From: Sordaria brevicollis
Lineage: Eukaryota; Ascomycota; Sordariomycetes; Sordariales; Sordariaceae
Direction: 5' to 3'
Assembly: GCA_033439795.1 (NCBI GenBank)
Contig: JAUTDP010000006.1
Span: forward strand, 1,426,001-1,490,000
DNA: 64,000 bases
Below the pieces are notes generated by a model. The model worked only from the letters and a program-made list of their open reading frames with translations, searched no databases and was not told where the DNA came from. Positions 42,369 through 54,534 of this stretch are shown here, one piece after another. Each line of letters begins with the position of its first letter. The stretch's first letter is position 1. The position numbers were made by a program, and so were the translations under genes.

Positions 42369-45300
42369 CTATGATCTGACATTAAATGAACCTGAACCGA
42401 CAATCGGGCTGCCAATATCGCCGGGATGTTTCATGGGGCGGAATGAAGCCCGTGAAGCGTCATCGTCCGGAATGTACCGAATGAGCGGAGCTCCACCTGA
42501 CGATGAGAGGTTTCGCACTATGAAACTTCCTCCACCGTTGGATGGGTTTCCTTCTGTGTCGCAAATGTCGAGAACTTCCTTCTCGTTGCCTGTCATGTGC
42601 TTCATGCGCACCATGATTTCTCCCAGCGGGATGAACCCATCGTAACCCGAGCTACTACCGGCACCGAGCTCCTCACACACACTGCAAAGCGCCTTGCGAA
42701 GTGTCACCGACCACGGAGCACTACGCTCCACGATAGATGGGTTTCGGCCCATAATTCCTGGCGGTGCTGCCTGGCTCCACGGACCGTGATGCGAAGATGA
42801 CGGGAATCCCGGAGGCGCTGGTACGAATGGGTTGTGCTGGAGAGGAGGTGCTGGATTCCATGGGTTATTCTGGTGTGGCAGTGGAAAGCTGGGTTCAATT
42901 CCAAACGGTCCACCGCCAAAACCAGGTGCATTTCGAACCCCGGGTGTAGACGTCCCAAGCAGACCAAAATGTGGCCGGGCAGAAAAGTCTTGTGGAGCGT
43001 CATCTTCAAGCAGTGCACTGCTTCCCAGATGAACTTCTTCCGACTTATCGTTTCCGTTCATCGAGGAGTCGGGTGAGCGTCGCTGGCCGTGGACCACGCT
43101 GGCGGGCCTTCCTATGGGCGTCGGACGGCTGATAGGTTGACCTGAAGAGCCCACATGCCCGGCGTCGAAGCTACCGGAGCCCTGGCGAGTGTGAGACGAC
43201 CCGCTATCTTTGCCCAACAATGAACTCAATCCACCAGGCAAGCTTGCAAAGCTCGATACCGGTGAGTCCATGGGCCCTGGAAATCCAGGTGGATGGATCG
43301 GCATAGTCCGTCCGCCCAAAGCCGTAGAAAACCCCGGTGGCGCCGCCATCATACCCGGTGCCACTCTGTTAAAGCTGTTGGCAGGGTTATAGAAGGGGGG
43401 ATACTGAGGCTGCATGTGATTGCCGAACCCAGGCGGAGGCTGAGGAGTTGGCTGGAATGGCATGTTCATCGAGGGACCAGCAAATGGATTTGGCTGTGAC
43501 TGAACCGGTTTAAGTCCAGTATTGACGCTTGTTGAGGGCGCGGGTGACGGTATATGTACCCCGCCGCCCTGTGTTCCGCCCACAGCAATCCCAGACTTAC
43601 TGGGTGGCTTCATAGGGCCAGGACTGGTATGAACTGGTGTTAGTGTGTGAGGAGAAACGTTCTGACTGGCGACTGATCCCGGCTGAGAGCTTGACCCAGA
43701 AGACGTATTGGCGCCATCTTGCTGGTGTGTCTGACGATTGGGACCGGGGGCTGGCGCTATTGGAAACGCCGGAGTGGCAACCGGAATGACCGGCGAGGCG
43801 TACGCTGCAGGTTGCTGCGGTAGGGCTGGTACTGCTGCAGCAGGCACGGAGGCTTGAGCCGGCTGGGCTGGCTGAGCAGGCCTGTTAGGAAGAGTGATGG
43901 GCGCAGGAGGTGCAGCCTTTGCGAGACTCGCAGCCTTCTGAGCTGCTCGATTTTCCTGCTTCGACTTCTCCTTAGCCGCCTTCGCAGCCTCCATCTCGGC
44001 TTTGGCTTTGGCCTCCCTTTCCTTCTTCTCGCGTTCCTGCTGCTCCTTTTGTTCCCTTGCCTCCCGTTCCCTTTGCTCCCGGGCCTCCTTCTCCTTGAGG
44101 CGTGCTTCTTCACGGGCCTTCTTCTCCCGCTCTTTAGCCTCTCGTGCTTTGCGCTCGTTCTCCTCCCGCTCATGATTGCGTCTCTGGCGTTCGGCCTCCT
44201 TGCGCTTTCGTTCCTCTTCCTCCGCCTTCCTCTGAGCCTCCTTCTGCCTCCGCTTTTCCTCCTCTCTTTGCCGTTTCAGCTCCTTTTGCCGGGCTTCCTC
44301 AGCCTTCTTCGCTTTCTCCTCAGCTAACCTTTCCTCTTCACGGCGGGCCTTCTCTTCTGCTTGCTGCTCCTTCTTCCTCGCCTGCCGCTCCTTCTTCTTC
44401 TGGGCTTCCTTCTGCTTTTTGATCTGCTTTTCCTGGGTCCGCCTTTGCTCGTCATCAATTTCCTCAATAAGCATTCGTTGACGTTCGCCGGCAACTTTCT
44501 CACGGTACGCAGTAAGCACCCGTTGCTCAAACATTCTAGCAGCGAAGATCTGAAACATGCGGCGTCCTTCTTCCATGCGCTGCTCCTCGGTCATGGTCTC
44601 CTAAACGACAGATTAATGGCTGAACACTCTGCAAGATGGTGTGACCCGTAGAGCCCATACCTCTTCAACTTCACTGTCGTACCCGTCTTCCTCATCCTCA
44701 TCTTCGTCCTCGTAGTCGTCGTCGTATTCGTCGTCGTCGTCGACCTCATCATCGGCCCCGGCGTGAAAATGGGCATTGCGGTCGCCATTGGAGTGAGGAA
44801 AGGGGCTGCTGAATTGCTCCCTCGCATCCTCCTCGCGCGCCATGCGCCGCTCGGCGAGCTGCTCCATCATTTCGATGAACTTTTTGCCGTCATTCTTCAG
44901 CAGGTCGTCGGCAACGGTTAGGATCCCGCCTAAAGAAGATGAGCCATAAGCGTTATTGCTAGTCCCCGGAGAGGGAATACTCTGTAGAAAAGACGGAAGA
45001 ATGGGGAATCTGTCCCTACCCTGCACAGTCAGGCTATTTCCGAAATTTAAAAAGTCTGCCGGGTAGTCGGACCGGTGCAGTTCTTCTGAAGGCTCATCAT
45101 CACTGTAGTCATCCTCCTCTTGCTCATCCTCGCTGTACTCCTCCTCGACGTCATCCTCCTCGTCATCTTCTTCGGCGCCATGGTCGATTATTTGCCCATG
45201 TGATGGTTGGTGGTGACTTGAAAAGCTTGTCGGGAGGCCACGCGGGTGCATGCCGGTCATCGAGCTGAAAGAGGTGCGTCGCCCCAGCATAGGAGGCGCT

Positions 45301-46175
45301 TCGCCCTGGTTGGGATGGTTTGCGTACTGTTCCAACTCGAGGTAGTAAGCATCATAAAGCCCTTCCAACTCCTCTTCGATGGCCGTCCGCTTCCTTCCGC
45401 ATACAGTGCAACTGCATGTGTGCTTCTGCTGCTCCTTCATCTTCTTAAGAACCGCGTTCTTCTCCACCTTGACCAGATTTTTGCGTTCTCCTTCACTCAG
45501 GCCCAGCCAGAATTCTTTGATGCGTTCCCTCTCTTCCTGAGAGCTGGTATTCCATATCTTTTCCTTGGATATACCCGAGCGCTGCTGCTGAGACATATGA
45601 GGCGCAGAGACGAAGGCGTCATGGTGAGGACTGTTTGGGGTTTCAGCAGCATTTTGACCAGCGTTGCCCTTTTTCTTCTTTCGCTTGGACTTTTTGGAAT
45701 TTGTAGACGCCCCTTGCGCAAAACCGTTTCCGTGAATATTCGAATTCCGTGAATCTTCGGGATGCTCGTCGTGGCTGTCGTAGTGATCGGCCTCCGTGGA
45801 TTGCTGCGCATTTGACGGAGAAGGGCTTGGGATCCCATTCGGGGGTGCTAAGTTGGTTAGGCCCTGCGTGGCAGCCGCTTTTGCCGCAGCCTTTTGGCGC
45901 CTCTTTGCCTTTTTCTTGTTGACCGGTTGCACTTGTGCCTCCACCTGACCTTGCCCATGACTTTGTGTATGCGAGTTAGACGCCGATTGCGGACCGGAAG
46001 CGGCGTTCGCACCGGAGGTTGTCGGGGACGGCTGGGCCGAGTCGGCTGGGGTTGAGCCCTTGGGAACCGTGATGAACTTGGACCCATCCTTGTTTGTGTA
46101 TTTGGCCGTGGCCTTGGGCGACTGCGGGGTTGGGGGCGGCGGTGGCACCGAAGGGTGACGACTGTTGCCCTTCAT
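42369..46175 (-). CDS. nst1: Stress response protein Nst1
   Basis: Fungal Nst1 (negatively affects salt tolerance in yeast; cytoplasmic, linked to mRNA-processing factors by family knowledge). Exons 44661-46175 and 42369-44600 give 1248 aa; the 60-nt intron is phase 0 (GTATGG donor, TTTAG acceptor). The N-terminus carries [17 protein letters not shown], the Nst1 hallmark, then basic patches ([23 protein letters not shown]). The [20 protein letters not shown] region and [10 protein letters not shown] follow. A long acidic stretch ends exon 1, and exon 2 opens with a ~180-residue Glu/Lys/Arg/Ala coiled coil. Then come a Pro/Gly/Ser-rich region and a conserved C-terminal block ([19 protein letters not shown], then [12 protein letters not shown]). 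Confidence 0.92.
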
Positions 46176-49100
46176 GGTTTACTCTGGATATCGAAAACGG
46201 ACGGCGCGAGTAGGTTCGACAATCGAGCACATGCAGTATCTTGCGTCGGTATCGGAGAGGCAGGGGGTCTGGCCGAGAACTATCAAGACGAGGGCAAAGT
46301 AAGCTCCGAGCTAAGAGATGTGATGAGGCGGCTGGGCCACGGCACGACAAGATCGGCTAATCGGGTGGGTAGCAGGATGATTGAATGGGATAATATTCTG
46401 GGTAAGAAGACGTGAAGCTAAGCACGCAGCTCGCGAGGATAGAGCAACGGCAGTTGAGAGCTGTCACGGTCGTGGTGGTTGGAAAAGAATGGAATGTAAA
46501 AGCGAGTTTCCGGTTCGAGCTTGAGGCCGAGTGGGCTGGTGTGGTGGTGGGTGTGACTGAACGTTGGGAGGGGTTGATGTACCACCGCTAGCTCAAGTAG
46601 CAATGATGTACCTCGTCGCTGTCGCAGTCTTGGCCTGGGAGAGGCGCGAAGGGAGGCTCGCCAGGTGTTGTCGATGTTGGAAAGAGGGACGAGTAGGTAG
46701 CTGAAGGGAGGTGCATGGGGAAAGAGATATGATGCGATCCGACGAGTGATCAGCAACTTGGGGAACCAGGCGAGACTCACCTGAGAGACAACAGTAATGG
46801 AGAGGGTGGTTAATTAGCGACAGGCACAGGGCAGCCCGCTACCACTACCAGGAGCAGGAAGGCGCGCGTTTAGGTAAAAGAAGCGGCAGCGCAAGTGGCG
46901 TCGTCGTCGTCGGGATAGTAAGATGGATGTGTACCTGTCTGTAGTCAGGTGCCAGGGGGAAAGAAGGACAGCCTCGTTCAATCACGATCATGAACAAGCT
47001 AAAGGCTGGAGGAAGGCGACCAAGAGGAAGTGGAGGTTATAGGTGGTACCTGTCGTTGTTAGGATAAGGCAAGGTCAGGTCAGGTAGAAGTCAACGGGTT
47101 CGAAAGGCAGTTGGAGCAGCAACGAGCAGCTACCAGGGCCTGGAGTCGATGCGATTGGAAGTGAAAGTGGAAACGCGGCACCGGCAACTGAGAAATGATG
47201 CACGGCCAGTGGAAAGTCAAAGTGGATTGGGCGAGTGCGGGCGGGCAGAGCGGGCACCTCAGGGTCCGAGTCGGCAGGCAGCCCGCCTTCCATCCACTTT
47301 CCCCTCAGCGAACTGAATGCCAGTGTGGCCCCTTCTCTCTTTCTTCTTGTCTGCTCCAGTGTGCTGTTCGGATGTTAGGTTTGAAGACGCCGCTTCCCTG
47401 CTGCTACGTCGCGTCAGGGCTCTTGGTTCCAGTTGCCGGTGTCTTGTCTGGGCTTCACAAGCTGGGTCGGGTGGGCTGAAATGATTTCTCGGCTTTCCTC
47501 ATTTCAATTCAGAGTTCAGTGTCTTGGACCCCACATTATCCCGCACCATCCACAATGACAACGATCCCCAGATTTCATTGGTGAGCCACAGCGAGGCTGA
47601 CCATCACGTGCTGTAAGCTTCAAAAAGGAATCGGGCCCCTGATGACGCTCGTCAAATGACGCTCGATCCTTTGAATTTCCACACCTGCGCTAGCGACCTT
47701 CTTTATCGATAAGCCGACTGTGACCAGTGACCTGAACTGAAGCTATCACATCGGACAATTCCATCATTTGAAATACGCTTCCGTGGAATTCCATATCGGC
47801 TACTCCTGTACAATGCTCTGGAAAGATGAGTTGTTACCCACCCGTTCTTCGCGCTGCTTCAACCGGGTGAAAAATGATCACTACTCAAATTCATCCGGTA
47901 TTTAGTGTGGCCTTACCTACCACACCTTCACTTCAGGCCCCATCTCGAGAAGGGAGCTAGAGACTACTGGTAGCGGCACGAATGACAGTATATCGAGATA
48001 CTCCACCACGGTTCTTTTATCATGCAGGATATTGGGTTGTGTATGGAAGCACGTCTTGTTTACGGCAGATCGGTTGCCCTAACAACCACGACTCTGTGGC
48101 CTACCGTCGGGGGCTGTACCGGGCCCTTGAGAGCCTTCCACCTTCGCCTTGGGACACATTTTGACTTGTCTTTGGAAACGAGACTAATACTTCCTAAGGA
48201 TGACATGTGTGAATAATCAGCTTCGACATATGAAGCTTCAAATTGGCAGACATGTTGGAAACCTGAACCAGCTTCAGCATCTCGAGTGTCATTGCCAAGA
48301 ACAGGGTTAGGGTCACCTCATTGGTTTGTTTACTTACCCCTGAAACGTCTACTGATCTCGGAGGCCAACGACGATGAGGACGAGAAGCCGTTTATTCGTG
48401 TTTCAGTATCCTGCCGTGAATGTGAATACCCTTGAAATGGCCCAATGATATTATTGAAGGCAACTGAGCTAGGGGCAGTCTATCTTACACATCATGACCA
48501 AGACATTATCCCGAACCCATGACAGCCGTAGAGGTACTCACCACAAATGTGATAAGGTGAGCCTTCATAGTCCGGCATGATTCCGGAGATGCTGGGGGCG
48601 CGAAAAGCTGTCTTCCACTTCGTATACCTATACGATCGGGTTGGCCGTTCTCTAGGCCGGCTACCGTATCCCAAGATAGGGTACATTGTGGGCAAAGGGG
48701 AGTGAAGGCATAAAATTCAGCTGGTTTATCGTGCTTATCCAACGGAACTCTTTCCCGGAAAGGGACAACAGACCAGGACCTCAAAGGGCACATTCCATAC
48801 CCCAGATAATAACTTGATCATGATTGGGAGTAAGCTGCCGGCAATCGTCGTCTTGGAAACCATCATGTTGGGTTCTCGATGCTGGGCTCCGAGAGAGTGG
48901 GTAGTGGGCAGTGAAGCGGCTCGCGGATCGCTTCAGCCCCGAGCCTCAGGGGGCCCGTTCGGATCGGATGTATTAATTAGTGCACAGCCTCAGCACCGTT
49001 TTAGCCTTGAACGTCGTCCTGACCTATCATAAACGCTCATTGCGCCCTGACATGCCTCACATTCGAGCAGCGAGCGACCGTTTATGGCTGTGATGACAAG

Positions 49101-50034
49101 CACAAGCTAAACAGTGGAAAGCGGCCCACCCGTCAACACGAGGTAGGACCGCTCTTTTTTTGTATCTTGCCAGCATCCCGCATGGGGAAAAGAGTGACGT
49201 CCCATCACATCATGGGAGAGTTTCGTGAGAGGCAGAGGAAGACTGCGCAAGCTCAAAGTATTGTTAGTGGTTGATAGAAGCGAAGGTAGGACAATGGTAG
49301 GACTTGTGCAACAGCCAGCTCAGAACAACTCCCACAAGAACTGGCTGAACTGGCTGTTGTTCTGTGAAATTCGTCAATGTCATCCTGAAAAGGGAAACCA
49401 AGAAAGCAATCAGGGGCCCCTGGATCGGTCAAGTTGGTGGAGCCACACACCAAGAATCGCTACATTGAACAAATCTGATGCGCTGTGCCTGGGAGTCGCC
49501 GAGTCGAGGATTTGTGTGTGTGTCTCCCAAACGTCCCCAATCGTCACCGTCGCGCCGACAGGGATTGGGCCAATTCCAAACCAGGTAACACCCCAGCCGG
49601 CCGAAGACGAGCTTTTTGACGAGTTTTGACGAGCCTGTCGGTCACTGTGATGTTGACTGTGTTTGTTGCTGGCAAAGTGGATGAGTTTAATAAAGCTGAA
49701 GTCGTCGCTGTTTGGCCAGGCAAAGGGAGAACATCTTGGTACTATCCTCAGATGTCGTTAGTGATTGGTGTCATGAATCCGTACATATCGTTGAAAAGAC
49801 CAAAGACTCGGAGTGAGTGAGAGAATGAGAGAAAAAGTGAGAAGAGTCAAAATCACTGCAGTTGGAGACGGAGTTGGAGAACCCAGTCCAGGTACCGTTG
49901 GAGGTCCGGCGTTTTGATCCGTCCAGTCCTCGTGTTTATGTAAGCCGCCGTAATTCCTCCCATCACTGCAGTTTCCTCCTCCGTTCAATCCCAATGGAAC
50001 TGCGGAAACTCCTTCATAGCGAGAAGCACCCCCT

Positions 50035-50050
50035 CCCCCCCCCCCCCCCG
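50035..50050. repeat. Homopolymer of 16 C
   Basis: Uninterrupted C run upstream of rho2. Prone to length change and to sequencing error. Confidence 0.9.
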
Positions 50051-50375
50051 TCTTTGATCAGCAGCTATCAACCGTTGTTTTCCCCTCAAAATTTCCCACG
50101 AAACCAACATCACAGGTCCAAGTCCAGGATTCCAGGCAACTAGTCCACGGCCAATTCCACTTTTGTTCCATATTGTTGCGGACTCCTCGAACGAGTCCAC
50201 GAATACTTCCCCTTGATTCTCCTGGTTGTGCGGCACCTTCTCTGTTATTGCTGTAGCTGCCTTATCACCGGGGTTACCAGGAACGAAGCACTGACACACT
50301 GCACGCTGCAGTGGTCCTGCTACATACCGCTATCTTGACTCCCGCTCCGCTAGCCGTGTTGAGGTTTCGCGCGCG

Positions 50376-50402
50376 ACTTCCACTTCCACTTCCACTTCCA
50401 CT
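50376..50402. repeat. Hexamer microsatellite (ACTTCC)4-5
   Basis: About 4.5 copies of a hexamer, followed by related CCAGTT/CCAGGT units to about 50430. In the probable rho2 leader. Confidence 0.85.
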
Positions 50403-50935
50403 GCAGTTCCAGGTCCAGGTCCAGTTCCAGTCCCGGTCCTTTCATTCTAACCCAACCGCACCGTCACTTTTTTCGACTTTTCCACCTTTTTCACCTCGTC
50501 TCCAATTGCTCATCGCATCAATCCCACCTGTTCATCCAATTCCGCCGTCAACGCAATTCAACGCTCCCGCTCTACCACTTTGCCGCTTCAATTGCTCGTC
50601 TGCCTCTTGGCCTCTTGCAAAGCCTACCTTACTGGTACCTCCAGGTTGACCGCCCCTCGAACGCATCTGCTCGTACCTTTTGATCCGACATCACTCTCGA
50701 CCAACCCCTCTCACATTTCAACTGCACATACAGTTGCAACGGCGACGACTCCAATCCCCGAACGGAATATCCCGATAGATCTCCATCGACAGCAATTCGA
50801 ACTTGAACTTCGCAATAGCATCGCCTACCAAACACCACCGACAGCCCAGAGACCCAGGGGGCTCGAGGTCCTCTCAGGCTAAGAGAGCTTGGTTTGGACA
50901 AACACAAGGTTCAGGACATACAGCCATTACCCAAA

Positions 50936-52083
50936 ATGGCATCAGGCAGCCCTCAGAATGTCATCCGCAGGTAAGCTAGCATCTATCCTGCTTGGGTTTG
51001 GCGATTCCGGAATCAATGGAGAACTACGGGACCGAATCAGTCCGATCCAGGGCTTTTCGAGTGACTGATTTGGAACACCAAAACACCTTCCCCGCCGTTG
51101 TGCTGCACCAGCCTCCAGAACAGACAGACCAACAACTCGTTGCCGCGCCAATCCGCAGACGCTAACCCTCCGTGTGATTTAGGAAACTCGTCATCATCGG
51201 CGACGGTGCTTGCGGAAAAACCAGTTTGTTGAGCGTCTTTACCTTGGGTTTCTTCCCAGCTGTAAGTTACTATACTCGATCCCGCATACACTTCTGCGTT
51301 TTCTTTCGTCTGTACTTTAAGAACTCGTGGCTAACCTTTATTTGCGCGGGAACAGACATATGTGAGTAAATCCGCCGGTGAAACATGCGCGGCACGGGCC
51401 TTCGGTGTCCCCGTGCCCAAAATCTCCTGTGCTCTTGCGCACATCGCATCAAGAGCCTCCCAGATACACACGTCTCAGGCCTGCTATCCATGTTCTCGTT
51501 GAACTAACCGAGCTTAAATCACCAGATTCCTACCGTATTCGAGAACTACGTGACCGACTGCCGAGTAGATGGCAAGTCGGTTCAGCTAGCGCTATGGGAT
51601 ACAGCCGGACAAGAAGACTACGAACGATTACGACCACTAGCATACTCCAAGGCGCATGTCATTCTAATAGGGTTTTCTGTTGACACGCCAGATTCTTTGG
51701 ACAACGTGAAACACAAGGTAAGTGACTTGGGCGACGCATTGTGGCGAGGAGCAAACGTCGCAGGGCAGGCTGCTAATCATCATCTCAAACAGTGGGTCAC
51801 CGAGGCCAATGAAAGGTGTCCCAATGTTCCCATCATTTTGGTCGGTCTCAAGAAGGATCTGAGGGGCGATCCAGTTGCCATCGAAGAAATGCGAAAGCGA
51901 TCCCAACGATTCGTAATGGAGGACGAAGGCCAAAGGATAGCGAAGGAGATCGGCGCTCGAAAGTACCTCGAATGTTCCAGTCTTACTGGAGAAGGAGTCG
52001 ACGACGTATTCGAAGCAGCCACGCGAGCGGCGCTGCTAACGTTTGAGAAGAAGGAAGGAAGCGGCTGCTGCGTGATTCTATGA
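50936..52083 (+). CDS. rho2: Rho-family GTPase Rho2
   Basis: Membrane-anchored GTPase of cell-wall and polarity signalling (family knowledge). Five exons: 50936-50970, 51183-51261, 51356-51361, 51526-51717, 51793-52083; 200 aa. Exon 3 is only 6 nt and encodes Thr-Tyr, and without it switch I would lack the Tyr before IPTVFENY. G motifs: GDGACGKT (P loop), PTVFENY (switch I), [15 protein letters not shown] (switch II), LVGLKKDL (guanine specificity) and [10 protein letters not shown]. The C-terminus CCVIL is a CAAX box ending in Leu, so geranylgeranylation is expected, and the extra Cys may be palmitoylated. [13 protein letters not shown] and [13 protein letters not shown] favour Rho2 over Rho1. 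Confidence 0.93.
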
Positions 52084-53798
52084 GAAGCGAGGGATAAGGT
52101 CGATTCACAGCCTGTTCGTTGCCATCCTTTCGGGACGATTGAGCGCCAGAACCCGATAACATGACCTGCTACGGCTGAGATGAGCAATTTCGGTTTTCGA
52201 ATGTCTGGGTGATTGGACATATGGCTTCACCCCATGGAACGACACTGGGAATAAAGCAGTCCGTGATACTCCCAGGCTTCCAGTTTGGCTCTGAAGAAAA
52301 GAGCAGGGACATGCATATATTCGGTTGAAGGGCTTCAGTCTGAACTCTTCGCAACTCGGCACACGCACATGGGCTCTCCGAAATGTTTACGCCGACCTGA
52401 CAGATCTGACTTCACGTCATACTCTCACCACATCAACCTTGCTCCTCAACGTGGTATCGAATGTCAGGATGATAAGATGAACATAATGATCCACATGGGG
52501 TTCATTCTCATCCACCCTGATAGGGCAGGAGTGAAGAACACGGCATACGAGGAACTCGTTCAGCCCTGTTCTCAGACATATCTTATGTATTAATACGGCT
52601 TTAGACTTTCTTTCGATTGTCAGGTTTTCCATCTGTCAACTAACCAAGCAGCGAGTTCGGATGACTTTGGCAGCACGTTGTCGGTAACGCATGTTCTACC
52701 TCGTGGGTTCACATCTCACGTCCTGAGCACTATTCCATTTGCGTCTTGCGGGGAAATATGGCATTATCTGTGTTATTTTGGGTGTCAAAAAGGCAAAGAG
52801 AGAGGTGCCAATGGGAATTTATCTTGACTTTCCTATTTGAATATCTAACACTCGCGGAAAACTTGTGCAAAATAACCGGAGTAGCCACTGGTGGCAGGCT
52901 GAAAGGGGGGGTAGGGTGATGAGGAGAGGACTACGGTCATTAAGGATGGAGGCAACCATTGTTTTTATTACTCGGACGTATCCAATCACGGAACAATGAG
53001 TTACAAGGAAGATAGAACTGCTGGCCAGATACCTAATCTATGACTCGAAACTCCTTCTCTTGATTACGTATGTATAGATTAACTTGAGGTCGTGAGTGAA
53101 GCGTGAGCCGAAACTTGCATAGCTTTGTGGTGAGATGCCAATGCGACATTCCGTGCACTGACAAGTGAGAATCATCAAAGAAAAGTGGCCGTGAATGCCA
53201 TGGGAATACAACATATACTCCGAGATTCATAAAGAGGACGTCCTGTAGTGTAGCCATGTGCCTGTATTTCCTTTCCTACCATGCAAGATCCTTATACAAA
53301 TACAAATACACGCGGTAGCAGGCACATAGCTTAGTAGTCCCGCTTTGCCGTCCTCCCCTCAACCATCTTCGAACAAGAGCATGATGCACCGGTCACCGGG
53401 TTTCGTCCTTTCAGGAAACCACCGAGCTTGCGGTCTCGGGATTCTCATACCCGGCATGAGCCTTGCCCTTTGGTTTTGTCCTTTCCTCGGGCTTCGACCT
53501 CTCCTCAGACTCCCCTCAATCCCAAAACCGCAGGTGGACATCGCCTAACCACAGCCCAGAAGCCAAAATCTCGGCCAGAAATCTGACCAGAAACCCCGTG
53601 TAAAAAAAAACCTTGGAATTTGTGCCCCATCCCTACTCGTACAACCAACTCAAAATGTCCTTTTTCTTTGGTCCCTGCTCCCTCCCATTCCACCTTGTCG
53701 CTTTCCTCGAGATTTTTTACATCTTTCTGGTTCTTTTGCCCATTCTCCTTATCGGTTATATATTTCATTTCCTTCCTTCCAAAGAAATACCCCCCAAT
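52084..53798. other. Convergent gene-poor region
   Basis: About 1.7 kb between rho2 and mL40, which converge. Short frames only; nothing recognised beyond expected 3' UTRs. Confidence 0.4.
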
Positions 53799-54398
53799 TT
53801 ACCGCGTCCACTCATGATTCCACGCCTGCTTCGCCGGCGTCTCCACCAGCGCCCTACCAGCATACTCAATCGGGATGCTCTTGAACCCATAAACGCCATG
53901 CTTCTGCATCGCAATGCGATACAAGTATCCCGTCTCCCTCGTTCCGGGTCCCTCGGTGTTGCGCAGCTCCTCGCACGCGTTCGACATGCTCTGGTACTGC
54001 TGCATCAGGATGCGCTCGCGCTGCTCGCGCTGCTGGCGGCGGAACAAAAGCCAGGCGCGGTGGATTGTCCAGTGCCTCAGGTAGCGGTTACGACCGAAGC
54101 GCAAGGGGGGAGGAATACGCTTGGGGGACAGGACGGCGAAGTGACGGAGGATGTTGATGATGCGCGGGTCCATTTGCTTGGGGCCCTTGTTCTTCTTGCC
54201 GGTCGCGGGGCCGCGGGTGAACATACCCGGAGGAGGACCGGATTTGCCGCCCTTGGAGGCGTAGGAGGCGGTTTGCTGTTGTTGGAGACCGGTCACGGCG
54301 ACGACGGGCGAGGGCTTGGTGAGGAGGGATGATGGTGAGGGACGGGCCGCGAAGAGGCGGGTGGCCAGGCCACGGAGGGATGTGAATGTTGAAGACAT
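53799..54398 (-). CDS. mrpl28: Mitochondrial large-subunit ribosomal protein mL40 (MrpL28)
   Basis: Component of the mitochondrial 54S subunit. Single exon, 199 aa, starting at ATG 54398 (MSSTFTSLRGLATRLFAARP), a typical mitochondrial presequence. The frame is open further upstream, but this start gives the expected targeting peptide. Conserved core: DPRIINILRHFAVLSPKRIP, PPLRFGRNRYLRHWTIHRAW and LLFRRQQREQRERILMQQYQ, then SMSNACEELRNTEG. The N-terminal SGPPPGMFTRGPATGKKNKG region is basic and probably disordered. Lies 136 bp downstream of, and on the same strand as, the unknown four-exon gene. Confidence 0.88.
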   Translation of the reverse strand: MSSTFTSLRGLATRLFAARPSPSSLLTKPSPVVAVTGLQQQQTASYASKGGKSGPPPGMFTRGPATGKKNKGPKQMDPRIINILRHFAVLSPKRIPPPLRFGRNRYLRHWTIHRAWLLFRRQQREQRERILMQQYQSMSNACEELRNTEGPGTRETGYLYRIAMQKHGVYGFKSIPIEYAGRALVETPAKQAWNHEWTR

Positions 54399-54534
54399 GG
54401 TTGCTGATATATCGTGTGCTTTAACTCTTGTGTTGCTCGTTCGTTTACTTGGACTTCGAAGCCTTTCTCGTGTTCTTTTTTTGTCGCGCGGCAAGGCCGT
54501 CGTGTACCCGTGGGTTCGTCTCGGTGGTTGGTTG

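Larger units (their letters stand above)
46176..50935. other. 4.8-kb region: nst1 leader, gene-poor middle, rho2 leader
   Basis: Left part should hold the nst1 promoter and 5' UTR; a possible leader donor (CAG|GTGAGT on the minus strand) is near 46783. I see no gene between about 47.2 and 49.9 kb. The right ~900 bp is pyrimidine-rich and likely the long rho2 leader. Confidence 0.4.

Noticed and set aside
46418..46780. 120-codon frame upstream of nst1
   Set aside because: Lies in the probable nst1 leader, without motifs.
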